A stretch of DNA of 34,556 nt from Lactiplantibacillus modestisalitolerans (lineage in GTDB: Bacteria > Bacillota > Bacilli > Lactobacillales > Lactobacillaceae), in NCBI RefSeq assembly GCF_005405425.1, contig NZ_BJEA01000024.1:1-34556 (forward strand), read 5' to 3'. The translations under genes and the position numbers were made by a program. Below the pieces are notes generated by a model. That model was not told the DNA's origin. It made no database searches and saw only the letters and a list, made by a program, of their open reading frames with translations. This document shows positions 15,415 to 23,376 of this stretch, one piece after another. Within the stretch, counting starts at the first letter, position 1. The number at the start of each line of letters is the position of its first letter.

Positions 15415-16152
15415 ATGGTAACCACCTTTGAAACGGTCTCAATTTTAGACGTTCCTTTCATTAAAACAACTAACTTAGCGTTCGTGCACCAATTAGAAAC
15501 AGACGTCGCAGCCCACCACAACCGCTTTGTGGTAACGGCCAACCCTGAAATTTTAATGTACGCCCGGACTCACCCGGACTACCAGGCGGTATTACACCAA
15601 GCCGACTACGTTACCCCCGATGGGATTGGTGTCATCCAGGGGGCTAAACTTCTCGGCACACCGCTCCCCGAACGCATTACGGGTTACGATACCTTACTAA
15701 CGTTGCTCACTTGGGGACACCAAACGCACCGGCGAATTTTTCTCTTAGGCGCCAAACCGGCCGTGCTCGCTCAAGTCCAGGCTAAGCTTCGCCACGACTA
15801 CCCCGGGATTGAAATTGTGGGGGCGCAGGACGGGTACTTCCAAGATGAGGCTCCGGTCGTTGCGCAAATCATCGCTGCCAAACCCGACATGATCTTCGTT
15901 GCCACCGGTTTTCCCAAGCAAGAATTTTTCATTGCAAAGTACCGGCAGCGTTACGATGCGCTCTGGATGGGGGTTGGTGGAAGCTTCGACGTCTTAGCGG
16001 GGGCGGTGAAACGGGCCCCTCAGTTCTGGCAACGGCACCACGTGGAATGGCTATACCGCTTAATTCAGGAACCGACCCGCCTCAAGCGGATGCTGGTTTT
16101 GCCGCGCTACCTCCGACTCGTCAAACGAATCGCGAAGCAGCAACGGGCTTAA
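15415..16152 (+). CDS. tagA: WecG/TagA/CpsF-family glycosyltransferase
   Basis: Expected to add ManNAc from UDP-ManNAc to GlcNAc-PP-undecaprenol, forming the wall teichoic acid linkage unit on the inner membrane face. 245 residues, normal for the family. Motifs: VVTANPEILMYART (about 37-50), the DG pair in YVTPDGIGVIQGAKLLG, ERITGYDTLL, IFVATGFPKQEFFIAKYR, and MGVGGSFDVLAGAVKRAPQF. The C-terminal amphipathic tail (EWLYRLIQEPTRLKRMLVLP), rich in Arg/Lys, is the usual membrane anchor. Single gene with GAGGGG ribosome site; no other teichoic acid gene is near. The tagA symbol is by family and could be a polysaccharide variant instead. Confidence 0.88.
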   Translation: MVTTFETVSILDVPFIKTTNLAFVHQLETDVAAHHNRFVVTANPEILMYARTHPDYQAVLHQADYVTPDGIGVIQGAKLLGTPLPERITGYDTLLTLLTWGHQTHRRIFLLGAKPAVLAQVQAKLRHDYPGIEIVGAQDGYFQDEAPVVAQIIAAKPDMIFVATGFPKQEFFIAKYRQRYDALWMGVGGSFDVLAGAVKRAPQFWQRHHVEWLYRLIQEPTRLKRMLVLPRYLRLVKRIAKQQRA

Positions 16153-16230
16153 AAAACAGTTCTATGATATGTAGTGTTCCAGCCAACCGGTTACCCCCGC
16201 TGCTGGCGGCATATCAACACCAATTGGTAC

Positions 16231-16268
16231 AGAAAAAACGGGAATGCCCAGCTGGGCACTCCCGTTTT
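16231..16268. terminator. bidirectional terminator between tagA and nagR
   Basis: AAAAAACGGGAATGCCCAGC meets GCTGGGCACTCCCGTTTTT: a near-perfect stem with one internal mismatch and A/T runs on both sides, placed between two convergent genes. Confidence 0.88.
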
Positions 16269-16311
16269 TAACTGCCGCGCAAGCCTAACTACGACGCTTG
16301 CGTTTTCACGT

Positions 16312-17022
16312 TTATTTTTCAAGATAGAATTCAAACCGGTTACCAACGTACTGCGTCCGAACGTACTCAAACGGTTCGCCCGTCTGCAAGTACGAAATTT
16401 GGCGTAGTCGTAACAGTGCGTCGCCCCGCCGAACGGATAGGTACTCCGCAATGCGCTCCGAAGCCGACATTGCCGACACGGTCTGTTGCGCCTTACCCGG
16501 AATAAACCCGGCCTTCGCTTCCAACGTGCGGTAAAGCGAACTCGTAATCTCATCCTTCGTAAACTGCTTGACCAACCGTTCGGGAACCGTCGCCACTTCA
16601 AAACAGATTGGCACGTCATCGCCGTAGCGAATCCGCTCCATTCGAAGCACCTGTTCGTTAGGTTGCAACGCTAACTTTTCACTTTCCGAGAGCGACGGGC
16701 TCGTCACGTGGTACGAGATCGTCTTACTCGAAGGGACCTTCCCCTGAGCTAACATTAAATCGGTAAAACTCGTCACACCGGACATCTTCTCCTGGACCTT
16801 TTGATTAGCCACAAACGTCCCGGCGCCGACCCGCCGCTCCAATATTCCTTCATCAACCAACGTTTGGATGGCTTGGCGAAGCGTCATCCGGCTGACGTCA
16901 AACTGGCTAGCCAGCTCCCGTTCAGACGGAATCCGATCACCTACGGCCCACCGTCCGGCCTCAATGGCTTGCTTAATTTGGTTGTGGATTTGAATATAAA
17001 TTGGCGAACTCATGGTCTTCAT
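16312..17022 (-). CDS. nagR: GntR/HutC-family repressor, NagR (YvoA)-like
   Basis: 236 residues. The N-terminal GntR winged helix spans about 5-75 (WAVGDRIPSERELASQFDVS, then TLRQAIQTLVDEGILERRVGAGTFV). The rest is a UTRA effector domain (GVTSFTDLMLAQGKVPSSK through EPFEYVRTQYVGNRFEFYLEK). By family and context it senses GlcNAc-6-phosphate or GlcN-6-phosphate and represses amino sugar genes. It begins 18 nt after nagA in the same operon, and the nagA promoter holds the matching operator, so it is autoregulated. Two ATGs fit (17022 and 17013); both have an acceptable purine stretch. Confidence 0.9.
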   Translation of the reverse strand: MKTMSSPIYIQIHNQIKQAIEAGRWAVGDRIPSERELASQFDVSRMTLRQAIQTLVDEGILERRVGAGTFVANQKVQEKMSGVTSFTDLMLAQGKVPSSKTISYHVTSPSLSESEKLALQPNEQVLRMERIRYGDDVPICFEVATVPERLVKQFTKDEITSSLYRTLEAKAGFIPGKAQQTVSAMSASERIAEYLSVRRGDALLRLRQISYLQTGEPFEYVRTQYVGNRFEFYLEK

Positions 17023-17040
17023 CCCTTACTTCCATCATAA

Positions 17041-18177
17041 TTATTTGGCTACGTGTTGCCCGTAACTATAAGTTGCAACTAAGTTTTGGTTGCCGTCCAA
17101 AATGTTTAAGTCGGCATCCTTACCAGCTTCCAACGTCCCCTTCTGGGTTAAACCAAATTCACGTGCTTGGTTAACGGAAGCCATCTTAACAGCTTCCGCA
17201 ATTCCGCAACCCGTAAATTTCTGAATGTTTTTGAAAGCGTCAATATACGTTAACACGGAACCGGCTAAGTTACCAGCTTCAAGCCGTGCTTGACCGTCTT
17301 TAACGATTACTTTTTGACCACCTAATTCACTTACGCCATCTGGTTCACCCTTGGCACGCATCGAGTCGGTAACCAATTCAATGCGGTCAACGCCCTTTTG
17401 TTCATAAGCGAGTTTGATCATGTCTGGGACGATGTGGAAACCGTCACAGATCAATTCACAGTACATGTTGTTTTCAAGCATGGCGTGGCCAGTGACCCCT
17501 GGTTCGCGGTGCTTGAATTCACGTTGCGCGTTGTATAAATGCGTGACGTGGGTTGCTTTACTTGCTAATAATTGTTCACGAGTCGCGTTACTATGACCAA
17601 CGGAAGGAACAATTCCGTTTTCCAAGCAGTACTTTTCAAAGTCCCGCGAGCCTGGATCTTCGGGTGCGTAAGTAATTAACTTAACGCGACCACCAGATAA
17701 CTTGTTCCAGTTGTCGAGCAATTCAACGTTTGGATTTTTGATGTACTTTTCAGGTTGAGCACCCTTAAAGTCAGCAGAAATGAATGGGCCTTCCAAGTGA
17801 ACCCCTTGGATAACTGGGTTTTCTTCAGCAGCCTTCTTGATTCCTTCCATCGAATGATTCAAGTTTTCCGTTGACTGGGTCATGGTCGTACAGAAATATG
17901 ACGTAATCCCTTCACGGGCCACCATATCGTTAACCATTTCGTTGATTTCTTCAGGATTTCCATCCATCGAATCAAAACTATAACCACCGTGGCTGTGGAC
18001 GTCGATAAAGCCAGGTACAATCGTCTTTCCACTTACAAATTCAATTTCATCGTCAGGTTGGGCAACGTAGTCATCCATTGGGCCAACCGCTTCAATTTCC
18101 TTACCAAAACGAATGTAGCCGTCATCGATTTTTTCCAAACCAGTATAAATGATGGCGTGTTTTAACACTTTGCTCAT
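17041..18177 (-). CDS. nagA: N-acetylglucosamine-6-phosphate deacetylase
   Basis: Deacetylates GlcNAc-6-P to GlcN-6-P, feeding amino sugar catabolism and wall synthesis. 378 residues from the ATG at 18177 (MSKVLKHAIIYTG), 8 nt after AAGGAGG; the longer open frame runs back through the promoter and is wrong. Amidohydrolase landmarks: GFIDVHSHGGYSFDSMDG, HLEGPFIS, the metal histidines in SVGHSNATREQL and VTHLYNAQREFKHREPG, and the catalytic aspartate in ELVTDSM. Operon nagA-nagR. Confidence 0.96.
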   Translation of the reverse strand: MSKVLKHAIIYTGLEKIDDGYIRFGKEIEAVGPMDDYVAQPDDEIEFVSGKTIVPGFIDVHSHGGYSFDSMDGNPEEINEMVNDMVAREGITSYFCTTMTQSTENLNHSMEGIKKAAEENPVIQGVHLEGPFISADFKGAQPEKYIKNPNVELLDNWNKLSGGRVKLITYAPEDPGSRDFEKYCLENGIVPSVGHSNATREQLLASKATHVTHLYNAQREFKHREPGVTGHAMLENNMYCELICDGFHIVPDMIKLAYEQKGVDRIELVTDSMRAKGEPDGVSELGGQKVIVKDGQARLEAGNLAGSVLTYIDAFKNIQKFTGCGIAEAVKMASVNQAREFGLTQKGTLEAGKDADLNILDGNQNLVATYSYGQHVAK

Positions 18178-18207
18178 GAACAATTCCTCCTTGGATTTAC
18201 TGCTTAC

Positions 18208-18236
18208 ATTATAATCGGTATAGACCAACTTTGCAA
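18208..18236 (-). promoter_or_regulatory. nagA promoter with NagR operator in the spacer
   Basis: On the minus strand: -35 TTGCAA (18236-18231), exactly 17 nt, -10 TATAAT (18213-18208). The spacer holds TTGGTCTATACCGA, a near-perfect dyad of the GGTCTAGACC type known for YvoA/NagR sites. Repression by occluding RNA polymerase follows directly from this layout. Confidence 0.8.
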
Positions 18237-18304
18237 CCGCAAACACCAAGTATTTTTATCTAGTGATTAATCACCGCAGAACCGCAACCGAGCAAGCTTA
18301 TCAG

Positions 18305-19096
18305 CTAGTCGGTTCCGAGCTCTTTGGCAATCGTAGCGTCAATGCCCTTTACCACCGCGGTCATAAAACCAGCTTCTTCCATCGCTAACAATCCGGCCAC
18401 CGTAGTGCCACCCGGCGACGAAACTTGATCAATTAAATCAAACGGAATCTTATCAGATTTCAAGACCATCTCGGCGCTACCAAGGGTCGCTTGCGCGGCG
18501 ATTTTAGTGGCCGCCGCCTTGCTAAGCCCGTGTTTAACACCGGCTCTAGCCATCGCATCAATGAAGAAATAGATATAGGCGGGCGAGCTACCAGCTAAGG
18601 CCGCAAACGTACTAAAATCCTTCTCCGCCACTTCACTAGTTGCCCCAATGGCATCAAAAAGTTGTTGACCCGCTTGATACTGGGCGGTCGTTAACGCGTC
18701 GTTTCCAATCAAGGCGGTCATTCCGGCCCCAATTGCGACGTTAACGTTTGGCATGATGCGTAAAATACCGACTTCGGGCACCACCTCGGCATAGTCCGCT
18801 AAACTAAGGCCCGAAACCATCGTAATAACCCACTTACCCGCTAAAGCTGGTTGGACTTCCCGTAACGCTGCTAACGCAATGTTGGGCTTAATGGCCAAGA
18901 CGACCACGTCCGCCGCGGTCGCAACCGCCAAATTACTGTCAACGGCATTTAACCCGTTAGCTTGTGCGTACGGTTGATAACTTTGTTTGTGCGCACTGTG
19001 TACGTAAATATCGCCAGGCGCAACCGCCGCCTTTTTTAGCCAACCATCAATAATGGCCCGTCCCATGTTGCCAGCGCCAATAAAACCAATCTTCAT
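18305..19096 (-). CDS. proC: pyrroline-5-carboxylate reductase
   Basis: Last step of proline synthesis, reducing pyrroline-5-carboxylate with NAD(P)H. 263 residues from the ATG at 19096 (MKIGFIGAGNMG), which has GAGGAG 7 nt upstream; an ATG five codons earlier overlaps this site. The dinucleotide loop is GFIGAGNMG (4-12). Other landmarks: VLAIKPN, VSGLSLADY, RIMPNVNVAIGAGMTAL, AGSSPAYIYFFIDAMARAGVKHGL and the signature QVSSPGGTTVAGL. Single gene; proA and proB are not in the window. Confidence 0.96.
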   Translation of the reverse strand: MKIGFIGAGNMGRAIIDGWLKKAAVAPGDIYVHSAHKQSYQPYAQANGLNAVDSNLAVATAADVVVLAIKPNIALAALREVQPALAGKWVITMVSGLSLADYAEVVPEVGILRIMPNVNVAIGAGMTALIGNDALTTAQYQAGQQLFDAIGATSEVAEKDFSTFAALAGSSPAYIYFFIDAMARAGVKHGLSKAAATKIAAQATLGSAEMVLKSDKIPFDLIDQVSSPGGTTVAGLLAMEEAGFMTAVVKGIDATIAKELGTD

Positions 19097-19417
19097 ATTA
19101 AAACTCCTCACTAAACGGCCGCATCATTTGCGACACTTAATAATGTTACTATACCAATCTTACACGGCGAACACCAACCGTCCGCAATCTCCCAATTGAT
19201 TTATAAAAAAATAAATTCGTAAACGATACCAATTTAGGGTCGCGCTTACGGGCCTCTTTTTTCGAAAATTAATACCGTTATATTCAATCATTATCCCCAC
19301 CGCTACGAATTGACAATCCGCAGCACGACCGCTAACCTGCTAACTATCACCTACCTGATCAAACAGCGTTGCTTCCGAACACGGCTGTCTAAAAACAACT
19401 AAGGAGAGAATTTTTCA
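19097..19417. other. divergent proC-pnuC spacer
   Basis: About 320 nt without a gene. It must hold both promoters. A strong ribosome site (AAGGAGAG) lies 8 nt before pnuC. CGTAAACG near 19218 resembles half of the pncB palindrome but is not itself that palindrome. I see no riboswitch fold. Confidence 0.4.
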
Positions 19418-20248
19418 ATGATAAATGACTCAAAACGCACCCCTGAATTATCATTTGGCCAACTCATCACCCGCGGCAAGCAGGATTTGGCCGGACTCCC
19501 AGCCGCCCTGCGCGATGTCTTTAACGTCCAGCGCGGACTACAGGAACTCCGCACCCTCCGAACAGTCACCAAAGTTATGATGGGCCTGATGCTCCTCGCC
19601 ACCTTAGTCGGCTTCATTTTGGGTGGCGACTACGGCCTCACCAGCTGGATCAGTATCGTAACCAGTCTGGCCGTTGTCGTAAACCTTATTCTAGTTGACC
19701 AGGGCCGCTTAACCAACTATGGCTGGGGCATCATCGGCTGCGTTGGTTGGCTCATCATCGCCATCACTAACCGCTTAATCGGAGACGTGGCGGTTCAGAT
19801 CTTTTACTTAGTCATGCAATTTGCTGGGATCGCCGTTTGGCACCGCAAAATTGAAGAACAAACCGACACCCACGAATTGGTCTCCCGTAAGTTTAGCTGG
19901 TTAACCGGTCTTTGCTGGTTAATCGTTACCATTATCATTTACTTAACCGTGCTATTTTTCAGTAAGCAACTTAACGGGACCCAAGTCTACCTCGATGCCG
20001 CCTTACTACCGCTTGGGATTATTGGGATGCTCCTAATGGTCTACGGCTACCGGTCGCAATGGTACGCTTGGATCACCATCGACGTCATCAACATCATTAT
20101 CTGGTTCAACCAACTAAAGGACCTCAGTCCGGCAGCCACCTCCATGTTTGCCCTGCAACTTGTGACCTTGGCGAACGCCCTCTTTGGCGCTTACCTCTGG
20201 TTTTACGGCCAGGAACGGGCGGCTGAGCGGCACCATGAACACGCGTAA
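19418..20248 (+). CDS. pnuC: PnuC-family nicotinamide riboside/mononucleotide transporter
   Basis: 276 residues with about seven hydrophobic helices after a hydrophilic N-terminal 45 residues. PnuC-type landmarks: the FYLVMQFAGIAVWHRK segment (family QxxGxxxW), and the late WYAWITIDVINIIIWFNQ helix, where W, D and N are characteristic substrate contacts. PnuC proteins are SWEET-like facilitators whose substrate is trapped by phosphorylation or hydrolysis inside. Lying in the same region as pncB-nadE, uptake of a pyridine nucleoside is the natural reading. No thiamine or riboflavin riboswitch is seen upstream, which argues against PnuT or PnuX. Confidence 0.85.
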   Translation: MINDSKRTPELSFGQLITRGKQDLAGLPAALRDVFNVQRGLQELRTLRTVTKVMMGLMLLATLVGFILGGDYGLTSWISIVTSLAVVVNLILVDQGRLTNYGWGIIGCVGWLIIAITNRLIGDVAVQIFYLVMQFAGIAVWHRKIEEQTDTHELVSRKFSWLTGLCWLIVTIIIYLTVLFFSKQLNGTQVYLDAALLPLGIIGMLLMVYGYRSQWYAWITIDVINIIIWFNQLKDLSPAATSMFALQLVTLANALFGAYLWFYGQERAAERHHEHA

Positions 20249-20306
20249 ACAATCCGTTTAGGCCGTGCTGAGCACACCGATGGTCAAGTGGTGATGAATC
20301 TTAAGT

Positions 20307-20342
20307 AAAAGCCGCTCCGAGGGGCCTTGGAGCGGCTTTTTT
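20307..20342 (+). terminator. terminator of pnuC
   Basis: AAAAGCCGCTCC, a short loop, GGAGCGGCTTTTTT: a perfect 8-bp GC-rich stem with T-run, about 60 nt past the stop. Confidence 0.9.
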
Positions 20343-20457
20343 GCGATGAAAATTCACCTGTCACCATCAGTTTGGATCTATATATTTTAGTAAAGTTAAG
20401 TTATAATCAAGCCAGCAATACCCGTTTCTATTTACTTTGGTTTGGAGGAATTTTTTA

Positions 20458-22203
20458 ATGGCTACTTTAGTACAAATCCCGACACCCTCGAGTTATAAAA
20501 TCGAGAATCTTTTTCGCGATAATAATTTTGTCGTTCCGCTTTATCAGCGGAACTACGCTTGGGGGACCAACGAAGTCGGTGATTTCTGGCGCGACTTACA
20601 AGACATCATCGACGGCCGTCGCAATAGTCACTTTTTCGGGCAAATCGTGACGTTTAAAAATGACCAGGGGGATCAAGAAATTATTGATGGTCAGCAACGG
20701 CTAACAACCAGTATTATCTTTATGGCAGCCATTCGGGACATGGCGGTCAGTTTAGAAAAGAGCCTCAAAGAAGCCCCCGATACGGACTTCAACGAGGAAA
20801 TCAGCGACACCCTCCGCAACATTAGTTACCAGGTCCGCAAAGCTATTCGGGGGAATGGCGAAGAACAACCGGCCCTTACCGTCCAAAAAGTTCAGGACAA
20901 GGATAGCGATGAAACGCTCAACGAGTTCTTTGTTAAGCTGACGCATTCACGGATTGCACCGACTATCAAGCTGGCGTCTAAACCCAAAAATAACATGGTC
21001 CACGCGTACAACCAAATGTCCAAGGCGATTCAAAAAGCCCTGAAGGAATGGAAGACGCTGGGGGAACGCATTGACTACTTGCAAGCCATTTTCGATGCGT
21101 TTTTTGACCATTTTTACATTGTGATGTTGTCCGCACCTAGTCGCCAAGACGCCTTTACGATTTTTGAAACCCTTAATAGTCGGGGGAAGGACCTCACGGC
21201 ATCCGATATTATCAAGAATCATTTAATGTCACTGATGGGACAAGACCTTGACGAGGCCAATCAGACCTGGAATGACATTACCGAACCCCTGGATAACGAT
21301 AGTAAACAAATCACTAGCTTTATCCGCACTTACTGGGCTGCACAACACCGCATCGTACCAGAAGCACGACTTTACCGTGAGATTAGCGACAAAGTAGATA
21401 ATCCAGCAACGGCCAAAATTTTCTTAAAGGAACTTAAGGAGCTGGTCGAACTTTACACCGTGCTCCGTTCACCGCTAACACCCAAGGCCCACTACCTCTT
21501 CTTTCACAATGAACGGTTAACGCAACAAATTGACATTTTAAATCGCATGCACGTGGTACTTTACTACCCCATTCTACTCGCCTTGAAACACCGCGGTTTT
21601 AGTGAGACCGACATGCTTAAGGTGGCGCAAAAAGTGATTGCAATTTTCGTTCGCCACCGGACGATTATGAACCGCGGGACGAACACTTTGGAAAGCGGCT
21701 TTTCAGACATTGCGCACCAAATTTGGGCGCTCAACCTGCAAAACGTGGGCGCCATTACCACATACATGACTGACCACTTATTGCCAAGCGACGACCAGAC
21801 GAAGACTAGCTTCGAGGCCATGAGTCGTGACGGTGGTAGCCGGGGCGCCAAAAAGTGGACACTGGTTTACTTACTGTCCGCACTTTACGAAACTGATTTT
21901 GACGATTTCGATAATGACGACCTTTACCAACGGGTTTTCGACGACGATAATTATCAATTAGTTCAAATTTCAGACGACGCCGAAATTGCCGACCACCAAA
22001 CGTACCTCGGCAATTGGACCATTTTGGAGAAAAATCTCGCCCGCGCCAATTTCAAGCAACCAGAATTACGGGCCGCCCTGGAGAAATCCAACCTCCACGC
22101 AAACCAAGCATTAGCCCGGCAATTAGCAAGCGCCCCCTGGGATGACGATGCCATTAAACAGCGTCAAAGCGCATTCAAGGATGCGGTTGTATTACTCTGG
22201 TAA
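20458..22203 (+). CDS. DUF262/DUF1524 (GmrSD-like) protein with apparently lost HNH motif
   Basis: 581 residues from the ATG at 20458, 8 nt after GGAGG. The N-terminal DUF262 domain is clear: VPLYQRNYAW (26-35), then IIDGQQRLTT (75-84), a ParB/sulfiredoxin-type NTPase-like motif, and ETLNSRGKDLTASDIIKNH (about 240). The C-terminus follows the DUF1524 plan (LGNWTILEKNLARANF, then WDDDAIKQRQSAFKDAVVLLW). At the position of the usual EHIxP of the HNH nuclease I read NYQLVQISDDAE, with no histidine. GmrSD proteins cut modified (glucosylated) phage DNA. Here nuclease activity is doubtful, so it may act with a partner or by another route. Single gene with its own terminator. Confidence 0.8.
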   Translation: MATLVQIPTPSSYKIENLFRDNNFVVPLYQRNYAWGTNEVGDFWRDLQDIIDGRRNSHFFGQIVTFKNDQGDQEIIDGQQRLTTSIIFMAAIRDMAVSLEKSLKEAPDTDFNEEISDTLRNISYQVRKAIRGNGEEQPALTVQKVQDKDSDETLNEFFVKLTHSRIAPTIKLASKPKNNMVHAYNQMSKAIQKALKEWKTLGERIDYLQAIFDAFFDHFYIVMLSAPSRQDAFTIFETLNSRGKDLTASDIIKNHLMSLMGQDLDEANQTWNDITEPLDNDSKQITSFIRTYWAAQHRIVPEARLYREISDKVDNPATAKIFLKELKELVELYTVLRSPLTPKAHYLFFHNERLTQQIDILNRMHVVLYYPILLALKHRGFSETDMLKVAQKVIAIFVRHRTIMNRGTNTLESGFSDIAHQIWALNLQNVGAITTYMTDHLLPSDDQTKTSFEAMSRDGGSRGAKKWTLVYLLSALYETDFDDFDNDDLYQRVFDDDNYQLVQISDDAEIADHQTYLGNWTILEKNLARANFKQPELRAALEKSNLHANQALARQLASAPWDDDAIKQRQSAFKDAVVLLW

Positions 22204-22246
22204 GCAACGTACTTAATCACATTAAAACAACCTATTAGGCTCAAAG

Positions 22247-22287
22247 TATCCGCTAGATGGTTTCCTCCCATCGGCGGGTATTTTTAT
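22247..22287 (+). terminator. terminator of the DUF262 gene
   Basis: TATCCGC-TA-GATGG and CCATC-G-GCGGGTA form an interrupted stem with a TTTCCTC loop, followed by TTTTTATT. It lies about 45 nt past the stop codon. Confidence 0.75.
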
Positions 22288-22307
22288 TATGCGGATACTA
22301 ATCCAAT

Positions 22308-22400
22308 GTGCCGGTGTCGACTATAAAACGCTACCGTATGTATAGTACACCTAGCAAGCGAATAAAAATTCATGCTTACACTATCCAGCCAATGCGCACT
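22308..22400 (+). pseudogene. fossil scrap of a tyrosine integrase C-terminus
   Basis: A short open stretch reads TIKRYRMYSTPSKRIKIHAY. The intact integrase has SICKRYDLRRIKIHAFRH at the matching place, so KRY and RIKIHA are shared in order, and the DNA around AATAAAAATTCA is nearly identical. After HAY the frame loses all integrase character. Together with the arm-site copies and the terminator that follow, this marks the decayed right end of an earlier element at the same tRNA-Gln site. Confidence 0.55.
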
Positions 22401-22437
22401 TCACCACCTAACAAGTTATTTTTCGTGGTGTCCAAAT

Positions 22438-22487
22438 TGGTGCACTTTGGTTCCCAAAATGGTTCCATTTTTATTTTTGGCGCACTT
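22438..22487. repeat. fossil integrase arm-type sites
   Basis: TGGTGCACTT at 22438-22447 is identical to the arm-type repeats of the intact element; TGGCGCACTT at 22478-22487 differs by one base. They lie outside the intact element, next to the integrase scrap. Confidence 0.6.
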
Positions 22488-22497
22488 TGAGATGCAA

Positions 22498-22538
22498 CAA
22501 AAAAGCCGCTAATTAAGGTTTTCACCTTAACTAACGAC
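22498..22538 (-). terminator. displaced tRNA-Gln terminator
   Basis: On the minus strand GTCGTTAGTTAAGG pairs with CCTTAATTAGCGGC and is followed by TTTTTTG. It closely resembles the terminator at 30771-30808 and stands at the same side of the left attachment site, as expected if it once ended the tRNA-Gln transcript before the present element inserted. Confidence 0.75.
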
Positions 22539-22554
22539 TACCATGTATCCCTTG

Positions 22555-22580
22555 ATTGGGCTAGCTGGGTTCGAACCAGC
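22555..22580. repeat. left attachment site (26-bp tRNA-Gln 3' end copy)
   Basis: 26 bp identical to 30823-30848, beginning ATTGGGCTAGCTGGG and ending TCGAACCAGC. The flanking bases differ on both sides. It covers the T arm and acceptor 3' strand of tRNA-Gln, a usual integrase target. Confidence 0.93.
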
Positions 22581-22642
22581 CTAGAAGTAGAATGCTGTTA
22601 TATCAACGTTTACAGGCTGTATAAGCATTCAAAATATACTTG

Positions 22643-22664
22643 TGGTGCACTTTTTGGTGCACTT
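22643..22664. repeat. left integrase arm-type sites
   Basis: TGGTGCACTT at 22643-22652 and 22655-22664, period 12 bp, about 60 bp inside the left attachment core. The same 10-mer is paired near the right end. Confidence 0.75.
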
Positions 22665-22851
22665 TCCATAAAAAACACATAAAACACTCAAATAAACCGG
22701 CTGGCGGGCAATACATAAACCATCTTAACGGATGGCTATTTTTTTCTAATCAGCCCTTATTAATTCCTAATTTCTTGTCGCGATTAGATTTCATCATACA
22801 GAGCTGTTATACTTTAACTGCGAAAAACGTCTGAATCATTCAGGCACAAAG

Positions 22852-22886
22852 ACCCCCGGCCGTCGCTAGCAGTCGAGGGCTTTTTT
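22852..22886 (+). terminator. terminator near the left end of the element
   Basis: CCC-CGGC pairs with GTCG-GGG across one mismatch and is followed by CTTTTTT on the plus strand. A second GC-rich hairpin, GGGCGTAG/CTACGCCC, lies at 22929-22950. No plus-strand gene runs into them. Confidence 0.5.
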
Positions 22887-22948
22887 GCATACATATTAAA
22901 GGACGGGCTAAATTGTTTTGATGGCTAAGGGCGTAGTTTCAGCTACGC

Positions 22949-23376
22949 CCTTTCCTTTAAACTGACTTTAACAAGCGTACCGTTAGTACAGTTGTTAGCG
23001 GGGGTAACAATTTGTTCCTCCCTTTTTATAGCCTGACATATCCGACATAACAAGCGTAACCGGGTTTACGGTTGTTGAGCTGTGTACTTTTTAGTACGCG
23101 CCCGTTAGTCTTGATTAGTACGACGGCATAGAGTTTCAAGGGGATACTTATGCGTACCCCTTCATTATGGATGCCCTCGAATTGATATAGAGAGTAACTC
23201 CAGTTACCCCGTCTCTTTTTATAACCTGCCCTATCTGCCCTTAAATTATTAGCATTAGCACTGATAATCCCTTTCGATGGGACAAGGAGGGCGCGTTTCA
23301 CGACGTCCCCTTTTTAGGAACTGCGGAATCTGCGCAAACTCGTTACATTCTAGGTAGAGTGTACTTTTGGTACTCC
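22949..23376. other. repeat-rich block, possibly origin, cos or small-gene relics
   Basis: Imperfect modules recur at about 22950, 23014, 23208 and 23303. Read on the plus strand they centre on CTTTTTATARCCTG followed by a doubled short word (GACATATCCGACATA; GCCCTATCTGCCCTTA; GCGGAATCTGCGCAA). AACAAGCGTA with an inverted partner follows the first two. In one minus-strand frame all three well-preserved modules encode a QIxQxIKR-like word (QIPQFLKR, QIGQVIKR, RICQAIKR). The meaning is unknown. Confidence 0.5.
23026..23301 (-). CDS. possible 91-residue protein, unknown, doubtful
   Basis: Open frame from a GTG at 23301 with AAGGGGA 6 nt upstream, running through the repeat-rich block to a TAA in the next repeat module (YVGYVRL end). 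Basic and rich in tyrosine (RADRAGYKKRRGNWSYSLYQ); no recognised domain. It lies downstream of the ArpU-like gene where a helper-controlled late gene would be expected, but the repeats alone could produce such a frame. Confidence 0.35.
   Translation of the reverse strand: MKRALLVPSKGIISANANNLRADRAGYKKRRGNWSYSLYQFEGIHNEGVRISIPLKLYAVVLIKTNGRVLKSTQLNNRKPGYACYVGYVRL

Noticed and set aside
18263-18274. 12-bp palindrome GTGATTAATCAC between proC and nagA
   Set aside because: Short, AT-rich and without a proper T-run; could be chance or a weak terminator.
22849-23376. CRISPR array
   Set aside because: Repeats are imperfect, of unequal spacing and few; no uniform spacers and no cas genes anywhere in the window.
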